A stretch of DNA of 64,000 bases, taken from contig CP019454.1 of the NCBI GenBank assembly GCA_002951815.1, positions 248,001-312,000 on the forward strand, written 5' to 3'. Positions within the stretch are counted from its first letter, which is position 1. The number at the start of each line of letters is the position of its first letter. A model generated the notes under the pieces. That model was not told where the DNA came from and did no database searches. It worked only from the letters and a program-made list of their open reading frames with translations. The translations under genes and the position numbers were made by a program. Positions 35,555-43,231 of the stretch are shown here, in pieces. Source of the stretch: Sulfobacillus thermotolerans. GTDB lineage: Bacteria; Bacillota; Sulfobacillia; Sulfobacillales; Sulfobacillaceae.

Positions 35555-36847
35555 ATGCAAGACACTTCACGCAGCGCCACATGGTTTGAGCGCGCAAGAC
35601 ACGTCATACCGGGAGGAGTGAATTCACCAGCACGGTCGTTTCGCGCGGTCGGTGGAGACCCTCCTATCGTGATGGCGCGTGGGGAAGGTGCGTATTTTTT
35701 TGACGTCGATGGACATCGGTATATTGATTATTTGGCCGGGTTTGGCCCTTTAGTGTTGGGGCATGCCCATCCTCGGGTGCTGGATGCGATTCGTCAGGCC
35801 GCGGCAGATGGGGCGATGTGGGGAACGCCCGCGCCCTTTGAGATTTTGTTGGCAGAACGGCTGGTCCATGATGTGGAAGGTCTCGATCAGGTACGCCTGA
35901 CCACAACAGGCACTGAGGCGGTCATGTCGGCAATCCGTTTGGCGAGAGCCTTTACGGGCCGATCCGTAGTGGTCAAGTTTGAAGGCGCCTATCATGGGCA
36001 TAGTGACGGGATGTTGGTCAAAGCCGGATCCGGCGCTTCCACCGTAGGCACGCAAGACAGCTTAGGCGTACCCGCTGGCGTGGTTCAGGACGTAATCAGC
36101 TTACCCTATAATGACGTGGAGATCTTGACCCGAACGATGGATCAGATAGGAGACCAGGTGGCGTGCATTTTAGCGGAGCCTATCGTGGGCAATATGGGCA
36201 TCGTCCCGCCGCGCGAGGGGTATTTGCAAGCGATGCGAGACGCTGCCCACAAGGTGGGTGCCTTATTAATCTTCGATGAAGTGATTACCGCGTTCCGCTT
36301 TGGCTATGGCGCGGTGGGACCGGCATTGGGCGTGGTGCCTGACCTCTATGCCATGGGCAAAATAATTGGGGGGGGATTGCCAGCCGGAGCTTATGGCGGG
36401 CGTTTTGATGTGATGCAATATGTATCGCCTCTGGGAGGAATGTTTCAAGCCGGCACTTTTGCGGGGAACCCCCTATCGTCATCCGCGGGGCTGGCGACGC
36501 TCGATGTATTGCGCGAGGACCAGCCGTATGCACGGATGGAGCAATTGGCCGAAACGCTTGAACAGGGGATCCTCCAAGCCGCCCACGACTATGGGCAGAC
36601 GATAACCATTAACCGTGCAGGCTCTGCCCTGACCGTATTTTTTGGGCCGCAAGCGGTTTATGATTATGACACCGCCAAACAAGCGGACGGGGGCCAATTT
36701 GCCCGTTTTCATCAGTTGATGTTAGCCCAAGGTATTTATCTGGCCCCTAGTCGCTTTGAAGCATTGTTTGTCTCTGCAGCTCATCAGCCAAGCGATATTG
36801 ATGAGACCATCGAGGCCTGCCGCAAGAGTTTTGCCCAAATGGCTTAA
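35555..36847 (+). CDS. hemL: glutamate-1-semialdehyde 2,1-aminomutase
   Basis: PLP enzyme converting glutamate semialdehyde to 5-aminolevulinate, the tetrapyrrole precursor, in the C5 pathway. It has 430 residues. The N terminus RARHVIPGGVNSPARSFRAV is diagnostic. VKFEGAYHGHSDG, ILAEPIVGNMG, LLIFDEVITAFRFG (cofactor Asp) and AMGKIIGGGLPAGAYGG (Schiff-base lysine about residue 267) are present. ATG at 35555 follows AAAGGCAGG at 12 nt. It is isolated here from other hem genes, flanked by its own terminator and inserted between spoVT and spoVB. Confidence 0.95.
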   Translation: MQDTSRSATWFERARHVIPGGVNSPARSFRAVGGDPPIVMARGEGAYFFDVDGHRYIDYLAGFGPLVLGHAHPRVLDAIRQAAADGAMWGTPAPFEILLAERLVHDVEGLDQVRLTTTGTEAVMSAIRLARAFTGRSVVVKFEGAYHGHSDGMLVKAGSGASTVGTQDSLGVPAGVVQDVISLPYNDVEILTRTMDQIGDQVACILAEPIVGNMGIVPPREGYLQAMRDAAHKVGALLIFDEVITAFRFGYGAVGPALGVVPDLYAMGKIIGGGLPAGAYGGRFDVMQYVSPLGGMFQAGTFAGNPLSSSAGLATLDVLREDQPYARMEQLAETLEQGILQAAHDYGQTITINRAGSALTVFFGPQAVYDYDTAKQADGGQFARFHQLMLAQGIYLAPSRFEALFVSAAHQPSDIDETIEACRKSFAQMA

Positions 36848-36855
36848 AGTTCTTG

Positions 36856-36895
36856 GACCAAGCTCGGAAACGATCTTACCGGGCTTGGTCTTTTT
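36856..36895 (+). terminator. hemL terminator
   Basis: A 12-bp stem with one G-U pair (36856-36867 with 36879-36890) followed by TTTTTC. Clear rho-independent form. Confidence 0.88.
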
Positions 36896-36953
36896 CATTT
36901 GATCCTCCGAATATCCTGCTGTAAGGACGTCACGACGGATTAAGGTGGATGAA

Positions 36954-38465
36954 ATGAAAAAAAACGTACTATGGCAAGGAGCCTTTTGGCTGTCCATTGG
37001 GGCTCTGGTCTCTAAAATGATTGGGGCGTTGTACCGAATTTTTTTGCCTCGGGTCTTGGGTGATTACGGGGTCGGTCTCTTTCAAATGGCGTATCCCTTA
37101 TATGCCTTGATTCTCGCTGTATCAGTCAATGGTATTCCGACCGCATTGTCCAAGCAAACCGCCGAAAACCTCTCACGCAACGACTACATGGCCGCCGAAG
37201 TGTTGGCGTCATGGGCACAATTATTTTTAGGTCTTATGGGGATCTTGATGGCTTTAGCCGTAGAGCTTGCGGCGCCGTGGATTGCACGACAAGTTTTTGA
37301 TGAGCCAGCGGCCACGTTATCGATTCGCGCGCTGGCGCCAGCCTTAGCCTTTGTCGCGGTGGAAGCGGGCTTTCGGGGATACTTCCAGGGATATCAAGAA
37401 ATGGCCCCCACGGCCCTGTCGCAAGTGTTCGAACAAATATCGCGCGTGGCCGTGATGTTTCCCTTGGCGCTGTTATGGCTGCCTAAAGGGACCGCTTGGG
37501 CGGCTGCCGGTGCGACGCTTGGGGCTCCTGCTGGAGCGATGGTGGGCATGGTGTTTTTAATGGTGATGCGGTGGCGGCGCCGCTCTTACGCGCTGCGCTG
37601 GCCTGTGCCATGGCAAGCCTTATGGCGCTTGGTTAAAGTGGCTTTACCCATGTCTCTCTCGGGGCTTTTGTTTCCACTGATGTTTTTGGCCGATTCCTTG
37701 TTTGTCCCGCGCCAACTCATGCAAGCCGGGTTGTCGTTAAGGCAGGCCACAGCCCAATTTGGACAATTAAGTGGAGAAGCCATGCCGTTGATTAATTTAA
37801 CGATGGTGGTAGGGGCCGCTTTGGCGGTCTCGTTGGTGCCCGCGATTGCAGAAGCGATGGCACGCAATGATACCGAGGCGGCTGCGGGAAGGGTTCATGT
37901 GGCGATTCGCTTAATCTGGCTTTTGGGCTTACCGATGGCGGGAGGACTCATTGTGTTGGCGCATCCCTTGACGCGGCTTCTCTATGGACATACCGGTGCG
38001 ACCCGTTCGTTGCAATTGTTGGCGATAGGGAGCGCTGTGTTAGCCATTCAACAGGTGCTAGGGTCTTCCCTCCAAGCCAGTGGCCATGGGTGGATTCCTG
38101 TCAAAAACCTTTTAATCGCGGCGGTCATCAAGTTTGTGCTGACATGGCGTCTGACTGGCATCCCGGTATTAGGCATTCAAGGGGCGGCTTTTGGCACCGT
38201 GGCGGCGAGTTTTGGTGCGGCTTGGCTGAATTGGCGCGATTGGCGTCGGCTCGTTGGGGCCCGCCAAAACCCGTGGATGGGGGCTTTATGGCCATTAGTG
38301 GGGACTGTGGTGATGGCGATGGGGGTGCAAACGTGGATGCGGATGGGTTGGACGACAGGGCTCATATGGCCGGTGGCGACGGCTGTGGGCATCGGCGTTG
38401 TCATTTATTTTTTACTCATGGCCATGGTCGGAGAGTTAAATGTGCTAAAAAGCTTGCGGGAATAG
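36954..38465 (+). CDS. spoVB: SpoVB/MurJ-type polysaccharide flippase
   Basis: A MATE/MVF-superfamily membrane protein of 503 residues with about 14 helices, needed for spore cortex in Bacillus (lipid II flipping). LWQGAFWLSIGALVSKMIGALYRIFLPRVLGDYGVGLFQMAYPLY is the diagnostic N-terminal region (residues 5-49), and VNGIPTALSKQTAEN follows. ATG at 36954 has AAGGTGG 6 nt upstream; the GTG at 36945 is too close. It precedes mazG, as yabM-yabN in Bacillus. Confidence 0.9.
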   Translation: MKKNVLWQGAFWLSIGALVSKMIGALYRIFLPRVLGDYGVGLFQMAYPLYALILAVSVNGIPTALSKQTAENLSRNDYMAAEVLASWAQLFLGLMGILMALAVELAAPWIARQVFDEPAATLSIRALAPALAFVAVEAGFRGYFQGYQEMAPTALSQVFEQISRVAVMFPLALLWLPKGTAWAAAGATLGAPAGAMVGMVFLMVMRWRRRSYALRWPVPWQALWRLVKVALPMSLSGLLFPLMFLADSLFVPRQLMQAGLSLRQATAQFGQLSGEAMPLINLTMVVGAALAVSLVPAIAEAMARNDTEAAAGRVHVAIRLIWLLGLPMAGGLIVLAHPLTRLLYGHTGATRSLQLLAIGSAVLAIQQVLGSSLQASGHGWIPVKNLLIAAVIKFVLTWRLTGIPVLGIQGAAFGTVAASFGAAWLNWRDWRRLVGARQNPWMGALWPLVGTVVMAMGVQTWMRMGWTTGLIWPVATAVGIGVVIYFLLMAMVGELNVLKSLRE

Positions 38466-38543
38466 CCCAAAACCCTATATTCTTTGGTATGTCAGGGATA
38501 ACCTGGTATACTGAGTTATCGCTCAGGGAGAGGAGCCTGGAAC

Positions 38544-39419
38544 TTGTCTGAATGGGCACTACGCACATCAGATAGTGTGTCTGACGGGTTTTTCATTGAA
38601 GGCCCATTCTCTGGTCCAGATATCCAGGTGTTGTTTGGTGACCGTTTTCCCGGCGATTCCTCAGCGATAGTTTTTCCTCACCAGGGCGATCCGTATCCTA
38701 TTACCTGGCATGACGTACAGCACATTACCCTTCATTTGCATGACCGACTTAAATTGCCGGGCAATCCCACATCGTGTGGCCCCTTGGAACATGTGATGCA
38801 GCGGCTGCTTGATCCTCAGGGGGGATGTCTGTGGGACCAGTCACAAACCTCCCTATCCCTACTCCGCTACTTGCTCGACGAGAGTTATGAAGCTGCCGAA
38901 GCTTTGGTGGCGGGAGACCGTCAGGCGTTTTACGACGAGTTGGGCGATGTGTTATTTCAAGTAGTCTTTCATAGTGCCCTCGCTTCGCCTGAGGTGTTTG
39001 ACCATGTGGTGCAAACGCAAGTGGCTAAGCTGGTGAGGCGGCATCCACATGTGTTTGCCAAGGATCCGGCGAAAAGCGTCGAGGCCATTAACGACCGGTG
39101 GGAACGTTTAAAGGCCTTAGAGCCTTCCAGACCGCATGACGCGGAGTGGACATTTCCTGGTTTGGTCTGGGCAAAGCGTCTATCCAAGCGAGGACTTAAG
39201 CCGCAAACGCGCGTATTTCAAGCGGTTTCAGAGCTTTTGAAGGTATATATTTCCAATCAAGAGGGGACACTAGAAGAAATTCTGGCCGATGCCGCATGGG
39301 CTGTGGCAGATGTGGCTCGTCAGCATCAGCAGGATGCTGAGTGGGCATTGTGGAAACGTCTGGCCTTCGCCAGTCAGGAAAGAGACAGTCACCCGGTGAC
39401 GGATCAGGAAAAGCCGTGA
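38544..39419 (+). CDS. mazG: MazG-type nucleotide pyrophosphohydrolase without methylase domain
   Basis: Hydrolyses NTPs to NMP and PPi. It has 291 residues: about 90 N-terminal residues with no recognisable domain, then MazG core from PLEHVMQRLLDPQGGCLWDQ (about residue 80), with DESYEAAEALVAGDRQAFYDELGDVLFQVVFHS giving the acidic metal-binding ExxE/D cluster. B. subtilis YabN is a fusion with an N-terminal tetrapyrrole methylase of about 220 residues; that domain is gone here or reduced to the short N terminus. TTG at 38544 has GAGAGGAG upstream. It lies between spoVB and HU. Confidence 0.85.
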   Translation: MSEWALRTSDSVSDGFFIEGPFSGPDIQVLFGDRFPGDSSAIVFPHQGDPYPITWHDVQHITLHLHDRLKLPGNPTSCGPLEHVMQRLLDPQGGCLWDQSQTSLSLLRYLLDESYEAAEALVAGDRQAFYDELGDVLFQVVFHSALASPEVFDHVVQTQVAKLVRRHPHVFAKDPAKSVEAINDRWERLKALEPSRPHDAEWTFPGLVWAKRLSKRGLKPQTRVFQAVSELLKVYISNQEGTLEEILADAAWAVADVARQHQQDAEWALWKRLAFASQERDSHPVTDQEKP

Positions 39420-39449
39420 TGATTTTATGAATTTGCAGGAGGGATTAGA

Positions 39450-39725
39450 GTGAACAAGGCAGATTTGGTTACAGATGTAGCAGAGCGCGCAGGGATGAGT
39501 AAAAAGGACGCGGAGCGTGCCGTAAACGCCATGGTGGAATCTATTGAAGATGCGCTAACCAAGGGAGAAAAAGTGTCGTTGGTGGGATTTGGCACGTTTG
39601 AAGTGCGGGAGCGCGCAGCCCGTGTGGGACGGAACCCTCGGACAGGAGATACCTTGGAAATTGCCGGAGGTAAAGTGCCTGCATTCAAGGCAGGGAAAGC
39701 CTTAAAAGACTCGGTTGCTAAATAA
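39450..39725 (+). CDS. hup: DNA-binding protein HU
   Basis: Nucleoid protein of 91 residues. [42 protein letters not shown] (beta arm with GRNPxTG) and [15 protein letters not shown] cover the whole family. GTG at 39450 has CAGGAGG upstream. It sits between mazG and rqcP and has its own terminator. Confidence 0.97.
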   Translation: MNKADLVTDVAERAGMSKKDAERAVNAMVESIEDALTKGEKVSLVGFGTFEVRERAARVGRNPRTGDTLEIAGGKVPAFKAGKALKDSVAK

Positions 39726-39740
39726 TTGTCTTGGTGTGCT

Positions 39741-39766
39741 AGCCCTGCTACGGCAGGGCTTTTTTC
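39741..39766 (+). terminator. HU terminator
   Basis: AGCCCTGC/GCAGGGCT stem (39741-39748 with 39753-39760), TACG loop and a run of six T. Clear rho-independent terminator. Confidence 0.9.
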
Positions 39767-39790
39767 TTCGGGAAGGAGCAACGTGGACGC

Positions 39791-40030
39791 ATGCGCATTG
39801 ATAAATATTTAAAGGTCAGCCGGTTGGTCAAGCGCCGGACGTTGGCGAAAGAAGTCTGTGAACACGGGCATGTGATCGTCAATGGAAAAGTGGTGAAGCC
39901 GGGCCATGAGGTGAATGTCGGCGACGAGTTGGAATTGCAACTTCCCTCAGGCGTGCGCCGGGTTGTCATTGAAAAAATTGCCGAGAACGTGCCTGCAAAA
40001 GCTGCTGCGGAATTATACCGGGAGGTCTAA
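39791..40030 (+). CDS. rqcP: S4-domain ribosome quality-control protein RqcP (YabO)
   Basis: A 79-residue S4 RNA-binding protein, the Hsp15 homologue that works with RqcH to add alanine tails on stalled 50S subunits. MRIDKYLKVSRLVKRRTLAKE, then CEHGHVIVNGKVVKPGHEV, is the S4 core. Start ATG at 39791 has GGAAGGAG upstream. Conserved at the same place as B. subtilis yabO, before yabP. Confidence 0.92.
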   Translation: MRIDKYLKVSRLVKRRTLAKEVCEHGHVIVNGKVVKPGHEVNVGDELELQLPSGVRRVVIEKIAENVPAKAAAELYREV

Positions 40031-40088
40031 AGTGCCTTGTGGGGGCATAACGTCAAAATGACACCGACTATGGAAAGCGGGGGCCCCT

Positions 40089-40373
40089 ATGGCTGAAGAC
40101 AGGCATGAGAAGAACCGTGCGCACCTGGTTCAATTGGTCAATCGTGCGCAACTGACGATTGAAGGTGTGCAGCACGTGGAAAACTTTGATGACGATGCCA
40201 TTATTCTTTCTACGGATATGGGCATGATGACGGTAAAGGGCCGAGGCTTGCGCATCTTACAGTTGGATCTCGAATCGGGCCACTTCGTTGCAGAAGGAGA
40301 AGTCGATGCGTTGAGTTATTCCCGTAAACGCCCAGGGAAATCCGAAAACACATGGACCCGCCTGTGGCGTTAA
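40089..40373 (+). CDS. yabP: sporulation protein YabP
   Basis: A 94-residue protein related to the YabP/YqfC family of sporulation proteins, needed for spore maturation. RAQLTIEGVQHVENFDDDAI with ILSTDMGMMTVKGRGLRILQLDLESG is the family pattern (TITGVxxVxxFdxxxixLxTxxGxlxIxGxxLxixxL). It precedes yabQ by 16 nt and follows rqcP by 58 nt, as in Bacillus. I see no convincing sigma-E promoter in the gap. Confidence 0.9.
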   Translation: MAEDRHEKNRAHLVQLVNRAQLTIEGVQHVENFDDDAIILSTDMGMMTVKGRGLRILQLDLESGHFVAEGEVDALSYSRKRPGKSENTWTRLWR

Positions 40374-40389
40374 AGGGGGGTGTACCACG

Positions 40390-40812
40390 GTGAATCCAGC
40401 AGCAGTGATGGCATCTTGGCTCTTAACCGGCATGGCCCTAGGCTTGTTATCAACCGTCTATGGCGCTTTTCGCATCCAATGGCACTGGTGGAAAATCTTT
40501 GGGCACATTATGGACTGGCTGTGGTTTGTCTTGGCGGCGGTTATCATTTTAGCCGTCTATTTGTGGACGGACTGGGGTGTATTCCATGTGTGGAGCTTGC
40601 TCCTTATTGCCATAGGTTATGGCTTATGGGCATGGCTTGCTGCCCCTTGGGTCCTCAAGATCGTGTCGCCGGTGATTTTTTTTCAGGCCCGCGTGGTCTT
40701 TTATCTTACGGCGCCCGTCCGGTTTATAGGACAGCGGCTGACAGCATTAGGGCGACATTGGCGTATTAGACGGTCAAAAAAATTACCTCCCGCTAATCCA
40801 CCCCAAATGTAG
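40390..40812 (+). CDS. yabQ: sporulation membrane protein YabQ
   Basis: A 140-residue membrane protein with about four helices (ASWLLTGMALGLLSTVYGAF, WLWFVLAAVIILAVYLW, WSLLLIAIGYGLWAW and a last one near LKIVSPVIFF), required for cortex formation in B. subtilis. GTG at 40390 has AGGGGGGTG upstream. Family call rests on position after yabP plus topology and the DYxxW-like IMDWLWF loop. Confidence 0.85.
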   Translation: MNPAAVMASWLLTGMALGLLSTVYGAFRIQWHWWKIFGHIMDWLWFVLAAVIILAVYLWTDWGVFHVWSLLLIAIGYGLWAWLAAPWVLKIVSPVIFFQARVVFYLTAPVRFIGQRLTALGRHWRIRRSKKLPPANPPQM

Positions 40813-40866
40813 TGCATGGATGGCCAAGCTCCCTTATAATAGACCTGTCATTGTTTTGTAATAAAT

Positions 40867-40898
40867 CTGTACACAGTTTGTGCACAATCTGTGGATAA
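40867..40898 (+). promoter_or_regulatory. DnaA box with flanking palindromes upstream of HTH gene
   Basis: TGTGGATAA (40890-40898) is the complement of a perfect DnaA box TTATCCACA. Just upstream are the palindrome TTGTGCACAA (40878-40887; 7 of 9 match to a DnaA box) and the near-palindrome CTGTACACAG (40867-40876). A TATAAT at 40835-40840 may be the promoter. This could be autoregulation by the HTH protein, DnaA control, or both. Confidence 0.5.
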
Positions 40899-40912
40899 CT
40901 TGGGGATTTACT

Positions 40913-41152
40913 ATGCAAATAGAAATTCGCGGTATGGAGAAGTTGTCTTTTCGTGAACGCCAAGTCGTGGCCTTGAAAGAAACGGGGGTCTCAAGCGAAG
41001 CTATCGCCAAACGGCTGGGGTTGGCGCCAGCGACGGTTGCGACTTTGTATAACCGCGCCAAAACCAAAGGCTATCAAGTGGTGCTGATTATTGCCGGCGA
41101 CCCGCTCGGGGTGATGGGCGGTGATGAGGAGATGGAGGAGGATGAATTGTAA
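40913..41152 (+). CDS. small HTH (sigma region 4/LuxR-like) protein
   Basis: A 79-residue protein with one helix-turn-helix: MEKLSFRERQVVALKETGVSSEAIAKRLGLAPATVATLYNRAKTKG resembles LuxR/sigma-70 region 4. The C-terminal tail is acidic (GGDEEMEEDEL). The ATG at 40913 is chosen over an upstream ATG (40880) which sits inside the DnaA-box region. It is not part of the B. subtilis order, where yabQ is directly followed by divIC. Its stop overlaps the divIC start (TAATG), so they are coupled. Role unknown; a small regulator of division genes is possible. Confidence 0.75.
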   Translation: MQIEIRGMEKLSFRERQVVALKETGVSSEAIAKRLGLAPATVATLYNRAKTKGYQVVLIIAGDPLGVMGGDEEMEEDEL

Positions 41153-41427
41153 TGGCCGTAGTCCCACATAAGCGGATTAGGTTTCGTTGGAAAAAATTTG
41201 TGACGATTTTTGTTTTAAGTTATTTGATGTTTTGGTCGATCAAATCGGTCCTGCATATTTGGGTGTTGAATCACGATGAACAAGTATTGCGACAGCAAAT
41301 TGCTCAAACCCAAGCGAAAAACAATGTCTTGCGTGCAGACATTAGCCAAATTAAAAATCCCTCCGTCCTAAAAGGCATGATTACAGGCACAGTGCCGATT
41401 CCGAATCCGGAAATAGGCCAACAATAA
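41152..41427 (+). CDS. divIC: septum formation initiator DivIC/FtsB-like
   Basis: Bitopic division protein of 91 residues: a basic cytoplasmic N terminus, one membrane helix (VTIFVLSYLMFWSIKSVLHI, residues 15-34) and an extracytoplasmic coiled coil (HDEQVLRQQIAQTQAKNNVLRADISQIKN). Such proteins form a complex with FtsL/DivIB to activate septal wall synthesis. Position before yabR fits. The start codon overlaps the previous stop. Confidence 0.85.
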   Translation: MAVVPHKRIRFRWKKFVTIFVLSYLMFWSIKSVLHIWVLNHDEQVLRQQIAQTQAKNNVLRADISQIKNPSVLKGMITGTVPIPNPEIGQQ

Positions 41428-41450
41428 AGGATTTACCAGCTCTTCATGCG

Positions 41451-41479
41451 TTGACACCAGAAGCTCCACACCGTATAAT
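41451..41479 (+). promoter_or_regulatory. yabR promoter
   Basis: TTGACA (41451-41456) and TATAAT (41474-41479), both perfect, with a 17-bp spacer. A strong housekeeping promoter for the S1-domain gene and possibly tRNA-Leu. Confidence 0.9.
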
Positions 41480-41529
41480 GAACCCATTGATCGGTGAGTT
41501 GAGAGTTATAGGAGGATAATATACGACGT

Positions 41530-41952
41530 ATGCCGTCTGAACTTGAAGTTGGGCAGATTGTTGAAGGAACGGTCAGTGGAATTGCACCGTTTGGAGCGTT
41601 CATTGTTTTACCCACGGGAAAGACAGGGTTAGTCCACATCTCGGAAGTTGCTGATGCATACGTCAAGGATATTAAGGACTATCTGAAAGAAAATGACAAG
41701 GTTAAAGTCAAAGTTCTTTCAATGGATCCTAATGGCAAGATTGCGCTATCTATTCGCCAAGCGCAGCCTAAACCCGCTCACCGTGAATCGTCTCGCGAAA
41801 GTGGCGGGCACAGGGACCGTGAACGGCGTGCGGCTCCTCAAGTCACTTTTGAAGACAAGATGCAGCGATTTATGAAAGACAGTGAAGATCGTCTGCAAGA
41901 TTTGCGCCGAAATACAGAATCTAAACGAGGTGGCCGCGGCGCAAGCCACTAG
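41530..41952 (+). CDS. yabR: S1 RNA-binding domain protein (YabR)
   Basis: A 140-residue protein with an N-terminal S1 domain (VGQIVEGTVSGIAPFGAFIV, LVHISEVADAYVKDIKDYLKENDKVKVKVLSMD, residues 7-70) and a basic, disordered C-terminal tail rich in R, S and E. Likely RNA/ribosome binding. Placement directly after divIC agrees with B. subtilis. ATG at 41530 has AGGAGGATAATA upstream. Confidence 0.9.
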   Translation: MPSELEVGQIVEGTVSGIAPFGAFIVLPTGKTGLVHISEVADAYVKDIKDYLKENDKVKVKVLSMDPNGKIALSIRQAQPKPAHRESSRESGGHRDRERRAAPQVTFEDKMQRFMKDSEDRLQDLRRNTESKRGGRGASH

Positions 41953-41958
41953 GCACCT

Positions 41959-42047
41959 GCCGGGATGGCGGAATAGGCAGACGCAGAGGACTTAAAATCC
42001 TCCGGCCAGGGATGGTCGTACCGGTTCAAGTCCGGTTCCCGGCACCA
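41959..42047 (+). tRNA. tRNA-Leu (anticodon UAA)
   Basis: A class II tRNA: acceptor GCCGGGA (41959-41965) pairs with TCCCGGC (42037-42043), CCA is encoded (42045-42047), anticodon loop CTTAAAA in the GAGGA/TCCTC stem gives UAA, and the T arm GGTTCAAGTCC is standard. The long variable arm (CCGGCCAGGGATGGTCG region) fits leucine. The gene is 6 nt after yabR, in the position where B. subtilis has tRNA genes before spoIIE. Confidence 0.97.
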
Positions 42048-42064
42048 TATCTTTTAAACCTTTT

Positions 42065-42088
42065 CCCGCAAGCACTTGCGGGTTTTTT
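42065..42088 (+). terminator. tRNA-Leu terminator
   Basis: CCCGCAAG/CTTGCGGG (42065-42072 with 42075-42082), two-base loop, followed by six T. Rho-independent. Confidence 0.9.
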
Positions 42089-42713
42089 GTTGGCCCAAAT
42101 TTGGCTGCGGGCTGCAAAACGGTTGGACACATCCATTGTGGGGCGCTGCCCAATTCAAATCTCGATCCACGTGGCCTTGAGCCCCAGCCTTATTAACGTC
42201 ATATGCACGGCTCCCTTTGACCCAATGACTGACCTACGCGCCGTAAGACCCTTAGAGACCTTAACGCCGCGAACGCCATTACTCCAACACGTTGCGGGTT
42301 TATAAGGGGTCCTGCCTAGACAGATTTTTCCTTCGAATTCCATACATTCTTGTGCCTGGCAGAAAGGGGTTGGATGTCTGTGGCGCAGCGTGATTAGTGA
42401 TGTTAAGCACACGGTACTCTCGAATAATATCGTTGGCAGTTACATTTTCCGCAATCTTGTCCTACAGTGCATCTACCGGTAATTACCAAAAACTAAGCGT
42501 CAAAAAGCTATGGCATTCAATGAGATCCCACCCCTGGACGGGTGAATTTCGTTGTGAATACTCCTTCCTCCGTTGGTAGATATTTAAAAATCCTTGTCGC
42601 AGCGCAACTTGTGTGATTGAATCGTGGATTGCCAGCAAAATTGATGTCATTAAGCGGAATTTTCAGTTGCGTTGTCCTGAACGATAGGAGACCGTTTCCG
42701 CGTTTTGGATGGT
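42089..42713. other. gene-free stretch after the tRNA gene
   Basis: About 625 bp with no convincing gene. A minus-strand frame (42155-42412) has partly coding-like composition but no family I recognise and no ribosome-binding site. It marks the end of conserved order and probably holds decayed DNA. Confidence 0.4.
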
Positions 42714-42753
42714 TTGACAGATACATTCATAACGATGTATCGTCATGAATGTA
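42714..42753 (+). promoter_or_regulatory. marR promoter with 32-bp inverted repeat operator
   Basis: TTGACA (42714-42719) is followed, 18 bp later, by TATCGT (42738-42743). A near-perfect dyad covers the spacer and -10: outer arms TACATTCAT (42722-42730) and ATGAATGTA (42745-42753), inner arms ACGAT (42732-42736) and ATCGT (42739-42743), one mismatch, centre GT. This fits autorepression by the MarR protein encoded 29 nt downstream. Confidence 0.7.
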
Positions 42754-42781
42754 ATATTCTTTTCGGTGGGAGGGTTAGCTT

Positions 42782-43231
42782 TTGGAACTTGCGCAGCTTT
42801 ATTATGTGGCTCGCCGATTGCGTACGTGGCTGGAAGCTCGTGTAGTTTCTCCGGAGGCATCCTATGTGTTGCCTTTGTACGAGAGGGTGGTCATGCGAGA
42901 AATCGTAGAAAACCCCGGGCAAAGTATCCAAGAGGTAGCTCGAACTTTAGGATTACCGCAAAGCATGGTATCCAAGGCCGTTAAGCATTGCAGTGAACAA
43001 GGGTGGCTCTATCGCGTTCCAGATTCTCGAGACCGGCGTCTGTCGCGTCTCGCACCATCTGCGGAATGGATCAAAACATTGGCCGCGCCTTTGGCTACAT
43101 CGGAATCGGACATATGGCGCCAGTTATTTGGTTCTTCGTTATCGAAAACCGATGAGGTCGCGCTTCATCAGGCCTTTACGCGATTGTACCAACTCTTTAA
43201 GTTGCAAGAAACTGAGGCAAGGCCGCAATGA
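42782..43231 (+). CDS. MarR-family transcriptional regulator
   Basis: A 149-residue winged-helix regulator. LPLYERVVMREIVENPGQSI, EVARTLGLPQSMVSKAVKHCSEQGWLYRVPDSRDRRLSRL covers the recognition helix and wing with the DxRxxR motif of MarR proteins (about residues 50-97). TTG at 42782 has GGGAGGG 9 nt upstream. It overlaps the next gene by ATGA and sits behind a long dyad, so it probably represses its own two-gene operon and responds to an unknown ligand. Confidence 0.85.
   Translation: MELAQLYYVARRLRTWLEARVVSPEASYVLPLYERVVMREIVENPGQSIQEVARTLGLPQSMVSKAVKHCSEQGWLYRVPDSRDRRLSRLAPSAEWIKTLAAPLATSESDIWRQLFGSSLSKTDEVALHQAFTRLYQLFKLQETEARPQ

Noticed and set aside
40867-40898. Replication origin at the DnaA box
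   Set aside because: Only one perfect box, no A+T-rich unwinding region and no dnaA/dnaN nearby.
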